Source: Fusobacterium necrophorum subsp. necrophorum | GTDB lineage: Bacteria; Fusobacteriota; Fusobacteriia; Fusobacteriales; Fusobacteriaceae | Direction of reading: 5' to 3' | Assembly (NCBI RefSeq): GCF_004006635.1 | Contig: NZ_CP034842.1 | Coordinates: 372,001 to 436,000 of the forward strand | DNA: 64,000 bases | Part shown: positions 30,442-39,433 of the stretch, in pieces | Position numbering within the stretch: the first letter of the stretch is position 1 | Layout: the number at the start of each line of letters is the position of its first letter | Position numbers and translations under genes: made by a program | The notes under the pieces: model-generated | The model's database searches: none | What the model was told of the DNA's origin: nothing | The model's input: the letters and a program-made list of their open reading frames with translations, nothing else

Positions 30442-31395
30442 GTGAGTAGCATATTAAAAATGGGGCCATCACCTCATATAAGAACTTCAGAAACAGTTGA
30501 ATCTGTTATGTATGATGTCATTATTGCATTGATACCTGCATTTCTTGTTGCTGTTTATGTATTTGGACTAAGAGCAGTTATTGTTACAGGAGTAGCAGTA
30601 TTAACATGTTTGGTAACAGAATATGTTTGTCAAAAAATAATGAAACAGGATATATCAATTTTTGATGGAAGTGCTGTATTGACAGGAATCTTATTTTCTT
30701 TTGTAATTCCTGTGATTATGCCACTACCTTATGTCATCATCGGATGCATCGTTGCCATTGCACTTGGAAAAATGGTATACGGAGGATTAGGACATAATAT
30801 TTTTAATCCGGCTTTGGTAGGGAGAGCTTTTGTACAAGCATCTTGGCCGGTAGCAATCACAACATTTGCTTATGACGGTAGAACGGGGGCAACCATGTTG
30901 GATGCTATGAAAAGAGGCTTGGATATGAATACCGTCTTAATTGCTCATAGTGGAAATTTACATTTAGATGCTTTGATTGGAAAAATGGGTGGATGTTTGG
31001 GAGAAACTTCCGCGTTGGCCTTAATTTTGGGTGGATGTTATTTGGTTTATAAAAAGCAAATTGACTGGAAGGTTCCGGCAGTGATGATTGGAACGGTCTT
31101 TGTCATGACTTGGGCAATGGGAGCGGAAGATCCTATTATGCAAATCTTATCCGGAGGATTGATGTTAGGTTCTTTCTTCATGGCAACGGATATGGTAACC
31201 AGTCCTCATACGGATAAGGGAAGAATTGTATTTGCTTTTGGAATCGGATTTTTAGTTTCTTGTATTCGTATGAAGGGAGGATATCCGGAAGGAACGGCTT
31301 ATGCAATTTTAATTATGAATGGAGTGGTGCCTCTAATCAATCGATATATTAGACCTAAAAAATTCGGGGAGGTGAAGACAAAAAATGAAAAATAA
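30442..31395 (+). CDS. rnfD: Rnf complex subunit D
   Basis: The 317-residue integral membrane subunit has about 8-10 hydrophobic helices and the flavin-attachment region (GETSALALILGG), where a threonine is expected to carry FMN covalently. PSPHIRTSETV near the N-terminus is typical. The start is GTG 30442, preceded by AAGGAGGATAAC. It overlaps rnfG by 11 bp. Confidence 0.97.
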   Translation: MSSILKMGPSPHIRTSETVESVMYDVIIALIPAFLVAVYVFGLRAVIVTGVAVLTCLVTEYVCQKIMKQDISIFDGSAVLTGILFSFVIPVIMPLPYVIIGCIVAIALGKMVYGGLGHNIFNPALVGRAFVQASWPVAITTFAYDGRTGATMLDAMKRGLDMNTVLIAHSGNLHLDALIGKMGGCLGETSALALILGGCYLVYKKQIDWKVPAVMIGTVFVMTWAMGAEDPIMQILSGGLMLGSFFMATDMVTSPHTDKGRIVFAFGIGFLVSCIRMKGGYPEGTAYAILIMNGVVPLINRYIRPKKFGEVKTKNEK

Positions 31396-31918
31396 ATTTG
31401 TACATTATGGAGTCGTACTATTTATTATTGCAGCAGTATCAGCAGGGATTCTAGCTGCCGTTAATGGATTCACGAGCCAAGTAATTGCTAACAATGCGAT
31501 TCAATTGGTAACCGAAGCAAGAAAACAAGTATTACCAGCAGCGGCTTCTTTTCAAGAAGAAGAAGGAAAAGAAGTGGAAGGAATGATGTTTATTCCCGGA
31601 TTTGATGAAGCGGGAGCGAACGTAGGATATGTTGTTTCCGTAGATCAAAACGGATATGCCGGAAATATCAATTTCGTATTAGGATTGGATATGGAAGGGA
31701 AAATCACAGGAATCAATATTATCAGCAGTGGAGAAACTCCGGGATTGGGAGCAAGAATCAATGAAGCGGAATGGCAGTCTCACTGGATTGGAGAAGACGA
31801 CAGTCATGAATTTAATAAGGCAACGGATGCTTTTGCCGGGGCAACGATTTCTCCAAATGCTGTTTATACAGGGATGATGAGAACTATCAAAGCCTACAAA
31901 GCTGAGGTGATAAAATAA
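31385..31918 (+). CDS. rnfG: Rnf complex subunit G
   Basis: The 177-residue protein has one N-terminal membrane anchor and an exported FMN-binding domain. The covalent flavin motif appears as AFAGATISPNAV; the threonine is the expected FMN ester site. The conserved GETPGLGA is present. It overlaps rnfD by 11 bp and shares one base with the rnfE start. Confidence 0.97.
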   Translation: MKNKFVHYGVVLFIIAAVSAGILAAVNGFTSQVIANNAIQLVTEARKQVLPAAASFQEEEGKEVEGMMFIPGFDEAGANVGYVVSVDQNGYAGNINFVLGLDMEGKITGINIISSGETPGLGARINEAEWQSHWIGEDDSHEFNKATDAFAGATISPNAVYTGMMRTIKAYKAEVIK

Positions 31919-32523
31919 TGGGAAATAAACTAAAAATTTTATTGGAAGGAATCTTTACAGGAAACCCGGTATTCGTATTGTTACTAGGATTATGTCCAAC
32001 TTTGGGAACAACGACATCGGCGATCAACGGGTTTTCTATGGGAGTGGCGGTTATTGCCGTATTAGCTTGTTCGAATGTTTTAATTTCTTTGTTTAAAAAG
32101 TGTATTCCGGATCAAGTTCGGATTCCGGCTTTCATTATGATTATTGCGTCTTTGGTTACCATTGTTGACATGGTAATGAATGCATATACACCTGATTTGT
32201 ATAAGGTATTGGGATTGTTTATTCCTTTGATTGTGGTGAACTGTATCGTATTAGGAAGAGCGGAAAGTTTTGCTTCTAAAAATTCTGTCTTTGATTCTCT
32301 ATTGGATGGAATTGGAACCGGAATAGGATTCACTTTATCTTTAACCTTATTGGGAACTATTCGGGAAATTTTAGGAAATGGATCTGTGTTTGGAATTTCT
32401 ATTTTCCCGGAAGGATTTACTCCTGCATTGATTTTCATCTTGGCACCCGGTGGATTTATGACAATCGGGGTGGTTTTAGCCATCATCAATGTTGTGAAAG
32501 CAAAGAGAGGTGAAAAGAAATGA
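31918..32523 (+). CDS. rnfE: Rnf complex subunit E
   Basis: This 201-residue polytopic subunit (about six helices) pairs with RnfA to form part of the membrane electron and ion path. LLGLCPTLGTTTSA near the start and the GSVFGISIFP region are family-typical. It overlaps rnfG and rnfA, which shows tight translational coupling. Confidence 0.97.
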   Translation: MGNKLKILLEGIFTGNPVFVLLLGLCPTLGTTTSAINGFSMGVAVIAVLACSNVLISLFKKCIPDQVRIPAFIMIIASLVTIVDMVMNAYTPDLYKVLGLFIPLIVVNCIVLGRAESFASKNSVFDSLLDGIGTGIGFTLSLTLLGTIREILGNGSVFGISIFPEGFTPALIFILAPGGFMTIGVVLAIINVVKAKRGEKK

Positions 32524-33104
32524 GTATAGGAAGTATTTTTGGAATTATTATTAGTTCTATTTTTATCAATAATATTATCTTTGCGAAGTTCTTGGGATGT
32601 TGTCCTTTCATGGGAGTTTCTAAAAAAATTGATGCATCTTTAGGAATGGGAATGGCAGTAACTTTCGTTATTACCATAGCTTCGGGAGTTACTTGGTTAG
32701 TGTACTGGTTTATTTTGGAACCGATGGGCTTAGCTTATTTGCAAACCATTGCTTTTATTTTGATCATTGCTTCTTTGGTGCAATTCGTAGAAATGGCGAT
32801 TCAAAAAACATCGCCAAGCTTATATAAAGCTTTAGGAGTATTTCTACCATTAATTACTACAAACTGTGCGGTATTAGGGGTAGCAATTATCAATATTCAA
32901 GCAAATTATAATTTTATTGAAACCTTAATCAATGGGTTCTCTGTTGCAGTTGGATTTTCTCTGGCATTGATTTTGTTAGCGGGGATTCGAGAAAGAATAG
33001 AATATTCAGCAATACCAAAGGCATTTCAAGGAATACCAATCGCCTTTTTGACAGCTAGTTTATTGGCAATGGCATTTATGGGATTCAGTGGAATGAAAAT
33101 TTAA
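32520..33104 (+). CDS. rnfA: Rnf complex subunit A
   Basis: The 194-residue polytopic subunit has six predicted helices and the conserved NNIIFAKFLGCCPFMGVS and TTNCAVLGVA segments, whose cysteines bind the intramembrane 2Fe-2S cluster with RnfE. Its start overlaps the rnfE stop by 4 bp. Confidence 0.97.
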   Translation: MSIGSIFGIIISSIFINNIIFAKFLGCCPFMGVSKKIDASLGMGMAVTFVITIASGVTWLVYWFILEPMGLAYLQTIAFILIIASLVQFVEMAIQKTSPSLYKALGVFLPLITTNCAVLGVAIINIQANYNFIETLINGFSVAVGFSLALILLAGIRERIEYSAIPKAFQGIPIAFLTASLLAMAFMGFSGMKI

Positions 33105-33129
33105 GTAGAAAGAAAACTTGGAGGTTAGT

Positions 33130-34086
33130 ATGGAAGCGATTGTAATAGCCATAGTTATCTTAGGGATAACAGGCTTGGCGATGGGATTATTCTTAGCTTT
33201 TGCTGCTAAGAAATTCGAAGTGCAAATTGATCCCAAGATAGAAGAAATCATTGGTATCCTTCCGGGAGCAAACTGTGGAGGTTGTGGTTATCCAGGATGT
33301 TCAGGATATGCCAGTGCAATAGTGGAAGAGGGAGCAGCCATGACTCTATGTTCTCCGGGAGGGGCGGCAGTAGCTGCTAAAATTGGAGATATTATGGGAG
33401 CATCTGTGGATACTTCTGGTGAGAAAGTGGTAGCAAGAGTTCTTTGTCAAGGAGATAATACTTTCTCTAAAAAACGTTTTGATTTTGATGGAGAATTGAA
33501 AACTTGCTCTGCAGTAACCTTATATGCAGGAGGAGATAAATCCTGTAAATATGGTTGTTTGGGATACGGAGATTGCGAAAGAGTTTGTCCTGTGGGAGCG
33601 ATTGTAGTCAATGAAAAAGGAATCGCCTCTGTGGATGAAGAAGCTTGTATCTCTTGTGGATTATGTGTGAAAGCATGTCCAAAGAGTGTCATTACTATGA
33701 CACCGGTAGCGAAAAAGGTAACTGTAAAATGTATGTCCAAAGATAAAGGTGGAGATGCTAAAAAAGCTTGTGGAATTGCTTGTATTGGATGCTTTATGTG
33801 TCAACGAACTTGTCCGTTTGGAGCCATTGAAGTAAGCAATAATTTGGCAAAAATTGATCCGGCAAAATGTAAGAATTGTCAACTTTGTGTAGTGGTATGT
33901 CCTACCAAAGCAATTTATACCGGATTAAACAGACCACTACCTAAAAAACCGGAACCGAAGAAGCCTGCTCCAAAACCTGCTGCACCGAAGCCAGAGGCTG
34001 CTACTCCAGTAACAGAAGTGAAAAAAGCTGTAGAAGTCGAAAAAGTGGAAGCTGTAAAAGCAACAGCGGAAAAGGCAGAAGTTTAA
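33130..34086 (+). CDS. rnfB: Rnf complex subunit B, ferredoxin-accepting
   Basis: RnfB takes electrons from ferredoxin. ATG 33130 follows TTGGAGG; a TTG at 33118 lies in that site. The 318 residues have an N-terminal membrane helix, the 4Fe-4S motif NCGGCGYPGCSGYA, and several further clusters (CISCGLCVKACP, CIGCFMCQRTCP, CKNCQLCVVVCP). Residues about 270-318 are a Pro/Lys/Ala/Glu-rich tail with repeated KP and KVE steps, not part of the core. Last gene of the operon; a long hairpin follows. Confidence 0.97.
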   Translation: MEAIVIAIVILGITGLAMGLFLAFAAKKFEVQIDPKIEEIIGILPGANCGGCGYPGCSGYASAIVEEGAAMTLCSPGGAAVAAKIGDIMGASVDTSGEKVVARVLCQGDNTFSKKRFDFDGELKTCSAVTLYAGGDKSCKYGCLGYGDCERVCPVGAIVVNEKGIASVDEEACISCGLCVKACPKSVITMTPVAKKVTVKCMSKDKGGDAKKACGIACIGCFMCQRTCPFGAIEVSNNLAKIDPAKCKNCQLCVVVCPTKAIYTGLNRPLPKKPEPKKPAPKPAAPKPEAATPVTEVKKAVEVEKVEAVKATAEKAEV

Positions 34087-34108
34087 AAGAATATAGAAGA
34101 ATTAAAAA

Positions 34109-34183
34109 GGCTATCTCAAAATGTATTGTTCCCTTACCTTGTATCCAAGAGTTTGGGGTAGTACATAGAGATGGCTCTTTTTT
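34109..34183 (+). terminator. Terminator of the rnf operon
   Basis: A long imperfect hairpin, with GCTATCTC pairing to GAGATGGC and inner ATGTA to TACAT, is followed by TCTTTTTT. The 5' arm, GGCTATCTCAAAATG, is nearly the same as the arm of the perfect hairpin at 53574. Confidence 0.7.
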
Positions 34184-34340
34184 GATTTTTTGGGTTCTTT
34201 GTCAAATCGTGTTGATGAAGAGTAGAATATGAAATTTTCAAGAGAGTTTTTAGAGAATATCTTTATTTTTTACTTAAAAGATGGAATTTATATTTCTACA
34301 TGATATAATAGAAAGAAATAAAGAAAGAGAGGTGTAAACA

Positions 34341-35978
34341 ATGTCAAAGAAAATACCAATAGGAATCAGTAATTTTAAAGTACTCAGAGAAAATGGATAT
34401 TACTATTTTGATAAAACAAAATTTATTGAAAGTGTCATAGAACAATTTGGGAAATCTTTACTTTTCACAAGACCAAGAAGATTCGGAAAAACTTTGAATA
34501 TGTCTATGCTTGGATATTTTTTTGACATAGTGAATGCCGAAGAAAATAGAAATTTATTTAAAGATTTGTATATTGAAAAAACAGATAGTTTTAGATGTCA
34601 AGGACAGTACCCTGTAATTTATATTTCTTTAAAAGATTTAAAATTAGATTCATTTGAAGAAACGATTGAGGAATTAAAAAATTTAATCGCTGAACTTTAT
34701 GAGGAACATCTTGATATACTAGAAAATTTAAGCAGTTTCAATCGAGATATTTTTAATCATATATTAACGAGAAATACGAATATGGTTGAACTTAGAAACT
34801 CTTTAAAGTTTCTTTCAAAAATTTTAAAAGATTACTATGGAAAGAATGTAATTTTAATCATAGATGAATATGATACTCCAATAGTGTCAGCCTACGAATA
34901 TGGTTATTATGAGGAAGCTATTACCTTCTTTAGACCTTTTCTAAGTTCAGTGTTAAAAGACAATGAATACTTACAAATGGGAGTGATGACAGGAATATTA
35001 AGAGTAGCAAAAGAAGGAATATTCTCAGGACTTAATAATCTTTCCGTTTATACTATTTTAGATAATGACTATTCAGAGTTTTTTGGTTTAACGGAAATGG
35101 AAGTAGAAAAATCTTTAACTGATTATCAAATGGATTATAGAATGGATGATGTGAAAGAATGGTATGACGGATATCAATTTGGAGATAGTGAGATTTATAA
35201 CCCATGGTCAATTTTAAATTTTTTATCCAGCAAAAAACTAGAGAGTTACTGGATAAACACATCAGATAATTATTTAATCAAAAAAATATTAAATAATAGT
35301 GATGATATTTTAATAGAGGAATTAAGAGAACTATTTAATTATCAATTTCTTGAGAAATCTATTGATAAATCATCAAATATGGTAGACTTGAGGAACAAAA
35401 AAGAAATATGGCAACTTTTACTATTTAGTGGATATGTAACAATTGAGAAGAAAACAGAAACTACTCCAGATTCCTATTCATTGAAGATAGTGAATAAAGA
35501 AGTCCATAATTTCTTTAAAAAGACATTTATAGATAGCTACTTGGCTGATGAAAGTCTGTTTACTAAAATGATGATAAGCCTTTTTGAGAAAAATTTAGAA
35601 GCATTTGAGAAGTCTTTACAAAAAATTTTACTTTTAAGCTTTAGCTACTATGATGGAGGCAAAGAAGAAAAATTTTATCATAATTTAATACTTGGAATGA
35701 TTTTGTATTTAGATAGAAGATATAAAGTTTGCTCAAATAAGGAAATTGGTCTTGGTCGATATGACATTGTATTAGAGCCTAAGCATGGAAAGGATACAGC
35801 GTATATCTTTGAATTTAAAGTTGCAAAGGCTAGGGAAGGCTTAGAAGAGAAAGCCAAGGAAGCCTTAAAGCAAATAAAAGAACAAAAATATGATGTTGAT
35901 TTAAAAGCAAAAGGATACAATATTTTATATGTTGGAATGGCTTTTTGTGGAAAAGAAGTTAAAGTAAAGTATTTATAA
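34341..35978 (+). CDS. AAA-ATPase-like / PD-(D/E)XK nuclease-like protein
   Basis: The 545-residue protein belongs to the family with an N-terminal AAA-ATPase-like domain and a C-terminal PD-(D/E)XK domain (formerly DUF1703). Seen: the P-loop variant FTRPRRFGKTLNMSML (about 43-58), Walker B-like ILIIDEYDTPIV (about 173), and the nuclease core LGRYDIVLEPK followed by IFEFKVAK. Such genes are abundant in Fusobacteria and Bacteroidetes; function is unknown, with defence or mobile-element links suspected. It has its own extended -10 (TGATATAAT, 34301-34309) and ribosome site GAGAGGTG. A paralogue with an almost identical leader lies at 37643. Confidence 0.85.
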   Translation: MSKKIPIGISNFKVLRENGYYYFDKTKFIESVIEQFGKSLLFTRPRRFGKTLNMSMLGYFFDIVNAEENRNLFKDLYIEKTDSFRCQGQYPVIYISLKDLKLDSFEETIEELKNLIAELYEEHLDILENLSSFNRDIFNHILTRNTNMVELRNSLKFLSKILKDYYGKNVILIIDEYDTPIVSAYEYGYYEEAITFFRPFLSSVLKDNEYLQMGVMTGILRVAKEGIFSGLNNLSVYTILDNDYSEFFGLTEMEVEKSLTDYQMDYRMDDVKEWYDGYQFGDSEIYNPWSILNFLSSKKLESYWINTSDNYLIKKILNNSDDILIEELRELFNYQFLEKSIDKSSNMVDLRNKKEIWQLLLFSGYVTIEKKTETTPDSYSLKIVNKEVHNFFKKTFIDSYLADESLFTKMMISLFEKNLEAFEKSLQKILLLSFSYYDGGKEEKFYHNLILGMILYLDRRYKVCSNKEIGLGRYDIVLEPKHGKDTAYIFEFKVAKAREGLEEKAKEALKQIKEQKYDVDLKAKGYNILYVGMAFCGKEVKVKYL

Positions 35979-36149
35979 TAAATAGAAAAATAGAAAATTT
36001 AATTGTAAATGAAGATAGATACAACTAACTTTATTTATAGGTATATTTTTCTTAAAAAAGAATGTTTTTGATATTTTTTCCTGAAAATATTGCTTTTTGT
36101 GGAGAGAGTGATATAATTTAATTAATCATTATAGAAAGGGGAGAATGAA

Positions 36150-36430
36150 ATGCTACTACAATTTTATTTTTCAAATTATAGATCTTTTGAAGGAGAAGTA
36201 ATCTTTTTTTAATGAGAAATATTTTACTTGCCTTTACAGATAAAGAAAAAAATAAAAATAATGCTCAATTAATATTTACAACTCATAATACGATATATAT
36301 GGATTTACTAAGAAGGGATGAAATATGGTTTGTATAGAAAATCTAGGAGTATCAAGCTTATATTCTTTAGACGATATTACAAATGAGAAAGGAGAAAAAG
36401 TTCGTAAAGATTCTAACTATACCTAAAAAA
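36150..36430 (+). pseudogene. Remnant of RloA-like AAA ATPase
   Basis: ATG 36150 begins MLLQFYFSNYRSFEGEVIFF, the typical N-terminus of RloA/OLD-like ATPases, then hits a stop. After an apparent large internal deletion, the next codons encode the C-terminal end of the same family (AQLIFTTHNTIYMDLLRRD, which is the H-loop region, then SLYSLDDITNEKGEKVRKDS in a shifted frame). So only the two ends remain, with at least one further frameshift. It is directly upstream of an RloB remnant, the usual partner. Assignment rests on recognised family sequence. Confidence 0.7.
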
Positions 36431-36461
36431 TTTATTAGGGTGGGATTAGTGTTGAAAAGAA

Positions 36462-37096
36462 AATAATAGACTAAGTAAAAAACGTGAAGCTAGAAAGAAA
36501 ATTTCTTAAAAAACAGGAGCATACCTTATCGTGACAGATGCCGAAAAAACTGAAAAGAATTATTTTGAAGGAATAAGAAATATTATTCCAGAAGCACTAA
36601 AAAATGATTTACAAATAAAAGTCTTTTCTAATAAATCTTTAGCAAAAATAATTGATTTCGCAGCTGAAGAACGGAACAAAGATGAGATGTTTCGAAAGAT
36701 CTGGCTTGTTTTGATAGAGATGAAGTAAAGAATTTTGATAGTCTTATAGAAGAAACCAAGAATTCAAAAATGAATGTTGGTTGGTCTAATCCTTGTTTCG
36801 CGATTTGGTTAATGGCATATTTAAAGAATCTCGAAAATATAAGTCATTTACAAACTTGTTGCTCAAAATTTGAGAAAATTTACATTGAAAAAACAAGGAA
36901 AAATAAATATGAAAAATCAGAAGAAAAAATTTATGATATTCTTCTTGAGTTTGGAGATGAAGAAAAAGCAATAGAGAAAACTAGGATAAAATATTACAAT
37001 AGTAAAAAGGAATACAGGATTCTCAGTAAAATGATTGGGTGTACAATTGTTTATAAGTTGGTTGAAGAATTAAAAAGGAAGATAAATTGTGTATAG
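36462..37096 (+). pseudogene. Decayed RloB-like gene
   Basis: RloB family sequence is clear but broken. The reading frame opens with NNRLSKKREARKKIS, meets a TAA, then continues in frame with TGAYLIVTDAEKTEKNYFEG. A frameshift near 36711 switches to FDRDEVKNFDSLIEET, followed by the hallmark NVGWSNPCFAIWLMAYL. RloB is a TOPRIM-like partner of RloA, found in restriction or abortive-infection loci. At least two lesions make it a pseudogene. Original function is known only from family context. Confidence 0.75.
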
Positions 37097-37117
37097 TTTT
37101 TTAAAGGATGTGTTTTT

Positions 37118-37470
37118 TTGAAAAAGGGTTCAGAATGGATAAGAGTAGATTTACATGTTCATACAAAAGGGACTAAAAAAATGATCAATTTAACTCAAAA
37201 GATATGGATGGATTTTATCAATTATTTTTTAGGAAAGCATTTGAAAATAACATAAAAATAATAGGGGTTACAGATTATTTTAATATAGAAAATTACGAGA
37301 AAGCGTATGAATATTTAAATAAATTACGATATGATAAAAATTTATCTGAAAGTGAATCTGAATTTTATAAAGCATTATTATTAATACCTAATATTGAACT
37401 TAGAATACCTCTAGTTACTAAGAAAGGAAAATTAATTAATATTCATTGTTTATTTGATTTTGTACTTTGA
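37118..37470 (+). pseudogene. Truncated PHP-domain gene, TrlF-like N-terminus
   Basis: TTG 37118 begins KKGSEWIRVDLHVHTKGTKK, the HxH metal-binding start of a PHP domain as found in TrlF-type ATPases. A run of seven A residues (37177-37183) then shifts the frame; one extra A would restore NDQF and the downstream NIKIIGVTDYFNIENYEKA. The sequence stops at 37470, far short of the roughly 900 residues of the full protein. It follows the RloA/RloB remnants, so the three look like one decayed defence cluster. Confidence 0.6.
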
Positions 37471-37642
37471 AAAGATTACTAAAAGGTGGTAAAAATTCTT
37501 AAAAATTTTACAATAGCTAGGACTATTGAGAAATATTAAGTTGTATTAGAATTTGTTATAAAAACTTAGATTAGATAAGATTAAAATTTAAAGAAATTCT
37601 ATATTTGTGGTATAATCTTAAAAAGAAAGAGAGGTGTTTTCT

Positions 37643-39301
37643 TTGAAAGAAACAAAAGGCTTACCCAATGGAATTAGTAATTTTAAAGTATTGAGAGAGA
37701 AAAATTACTATTACGTAGATAAAACTGCTTTCATAGAAGAATTGCAACAAGAAATTGGAAAAACAATTCTATTCACAAGACCTCGTCGTTTTGGGAAAAC
37801 CTTAAATATGTCGATGTTACAATATTTTTGGGACATTCAAAATACAGAAGAAAATAGAAAGTTATTTCGAGACTTAGAAATAGAAAATTCTCCTTATATG
37901 GCAGAACAAGGAAAATATCCTGTCATTTATCTTTCTTTTAAGGACTTAAAAAGTAAATCATGGGAAGATTGTTTAGAAGATATAAAACTATTCATTCAAA
38001 GTCTCTTTTATCAATACAGACATATCTTACCAAAATTAGATTCCTTTGCAGAAGCAAGATTTTCTAAGTGTATTCATGGAGATTCTAATCTCGCTGAATT
38101 AAAATTTTCCTTAAAATTTTTAACGGAGCTCCTTTCATCTCACTACCAAATAAAAGTAGTGCTACTGATTGACGAATATGATACCCCTATCATATCTGCT
38201 TATGAGAATGGGTACTATGAAGAAGCCATTTCTTTTTTTAGAACGTTCTACAGTGCCGCTTTGAAAGATAATGAATATTTACAAATAGGAATCATGACAG
38301 GCATTTTACGAGTGGCAAAAGAAGGAATTTTTTCAGGCTTGAATAATTTAACCGTGTATAGTATCTTAGATGAAAAATATTCCTCTTATTTCGGACTTAC
38401 GGAAGAAGAGGTGGAACAGGCTTTAAAGTACTATCATATGGAATACAATACCCAAGAAGTGAAAGAATGGTATGATGGATATCAATTTGGAAATACGGAA
38501 ATTTATAATCCATGGTCGATTATCAATTATATTTCCAATCAAAAATTAGATGCTTATTGGATTAATACTTCCAGCAATGGAATGATCAATCAAATATTAG
38601 AAATGGCAGGAAGAGCAGGAAGTAGTGTTTTTCAAAAACTAGAAATCTTATTTCAACAAAAAACGATTACTCAACGAATCAATAAAGGCTCTGATTTTCA
38701 CGATTTGGTAAATATGGATGAAGTATGACAACTCTTTCTACACAGTGGATACTTAACTGTAGATGATAAAGAGCAAGAGAATATGTATGAGTTACGCATT
38801 CCTAATAAAGAAGTCCATAGTTTCTTCCAAGAAAGTTTCATCCAAAAATTCTTGGGAAACTACACCACTTTTCATTCTTTGATTCGCTCTTTAGAAAATG
38901 GAAAAGTGGAAGAATTAGAACAAGCATTAGGAGAAATCTTACTCTCTTCTGTGAGTCATTTTGATTTAAGCAAGGAAAGTGAAAAGTTCTATCATGTATT
39001 TATAATTGGATTAGTAGCAATTCTACAGGAGAGATACTATATCAAATCGAATCGAGAAAGTGGGGAAGGAAGATATGACCTTTCTTTAGAGCCAAGAGAT
39101 AGAAGAAAAGCCGGATTACTTTTAGAATTTAAAGTAGCCAATTCAGAAGGAGAGTTGGACAAGAAAGCAAAAGAAGCTTTAGAGCAAATAGAAAGCAAGA
39201 AATATGCTACAGAAATGAAGGAAAGAGATATTTTAAATATTTTAGGATTGGGAATCGCTTTCTATGGGAAAAAAGTAAAAATAGCTCGGAAATCTTTATA
39301 A
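37643..39301 (+). pseudogene. Second AAA-ATPase-like/PD-(D/E)XK protein, interrupted by one TGA
   Basis: This is a paralogue of the gene at 34341, about 55% identical by eye. It has the same P-loop (FTRPRRFGKTLNMSML), VLLIDEYDTPI and C-terminal nuclease core (GEGRYDLSLEPRD, LLLEFKVAN). The frame is intact except for TGA at 38726-38728, where the paralogue has tryptophan (IWQLLLFSG against V-stop-QLFLHSG). I start it at TTG 37643, by alignment and the site GAGAGGTG; an earlier GTG at 37634 lies inside that site. An extended -10, TGGTATAAT (37608-37616), precedes it. A simple nonsense mutation is likeliest. Confidence 0.8.
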
Positions 39302-39402
39302 AAAGTTTCATTATTTAGAAAAAAATCAGATGAAAATCACTGATTACCAGTCATTTGCAATTCTCAAAACATTAATTTCTTTACAAACGAATACACAAAT
39401 GC

Positions 39403-39433
39403 ATCCCACAAATATTATATTTGTGGGATTTTT
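39403..39433 (+). terminator. Terminator facing the ROK gene
   Basis: The perfect 11-bp stem ATCCCACAAAT/ATTTGTGGGAT with a 5-base loop is followed by TTTTT on the plus strand. It closes the accessory island and touches the stop codon of the convergent ROK gene, so it may serve both. Confidence 0.85.

Noticed and set aside
35979..36149. A gene between the first ATPase/nuclease gene and the RloA remnant
   Set aside because: No frame with a ribosome site or family resemblance; only AT-rich sequence leading to the RloA start.
37177..37183. Phase-variable A-run controlling the PHP-domain gene
   Set aside because: The downstream reading frame is truncated at 37470 and the flanking partner genes are broken, so switching the run would not restore a full protein.
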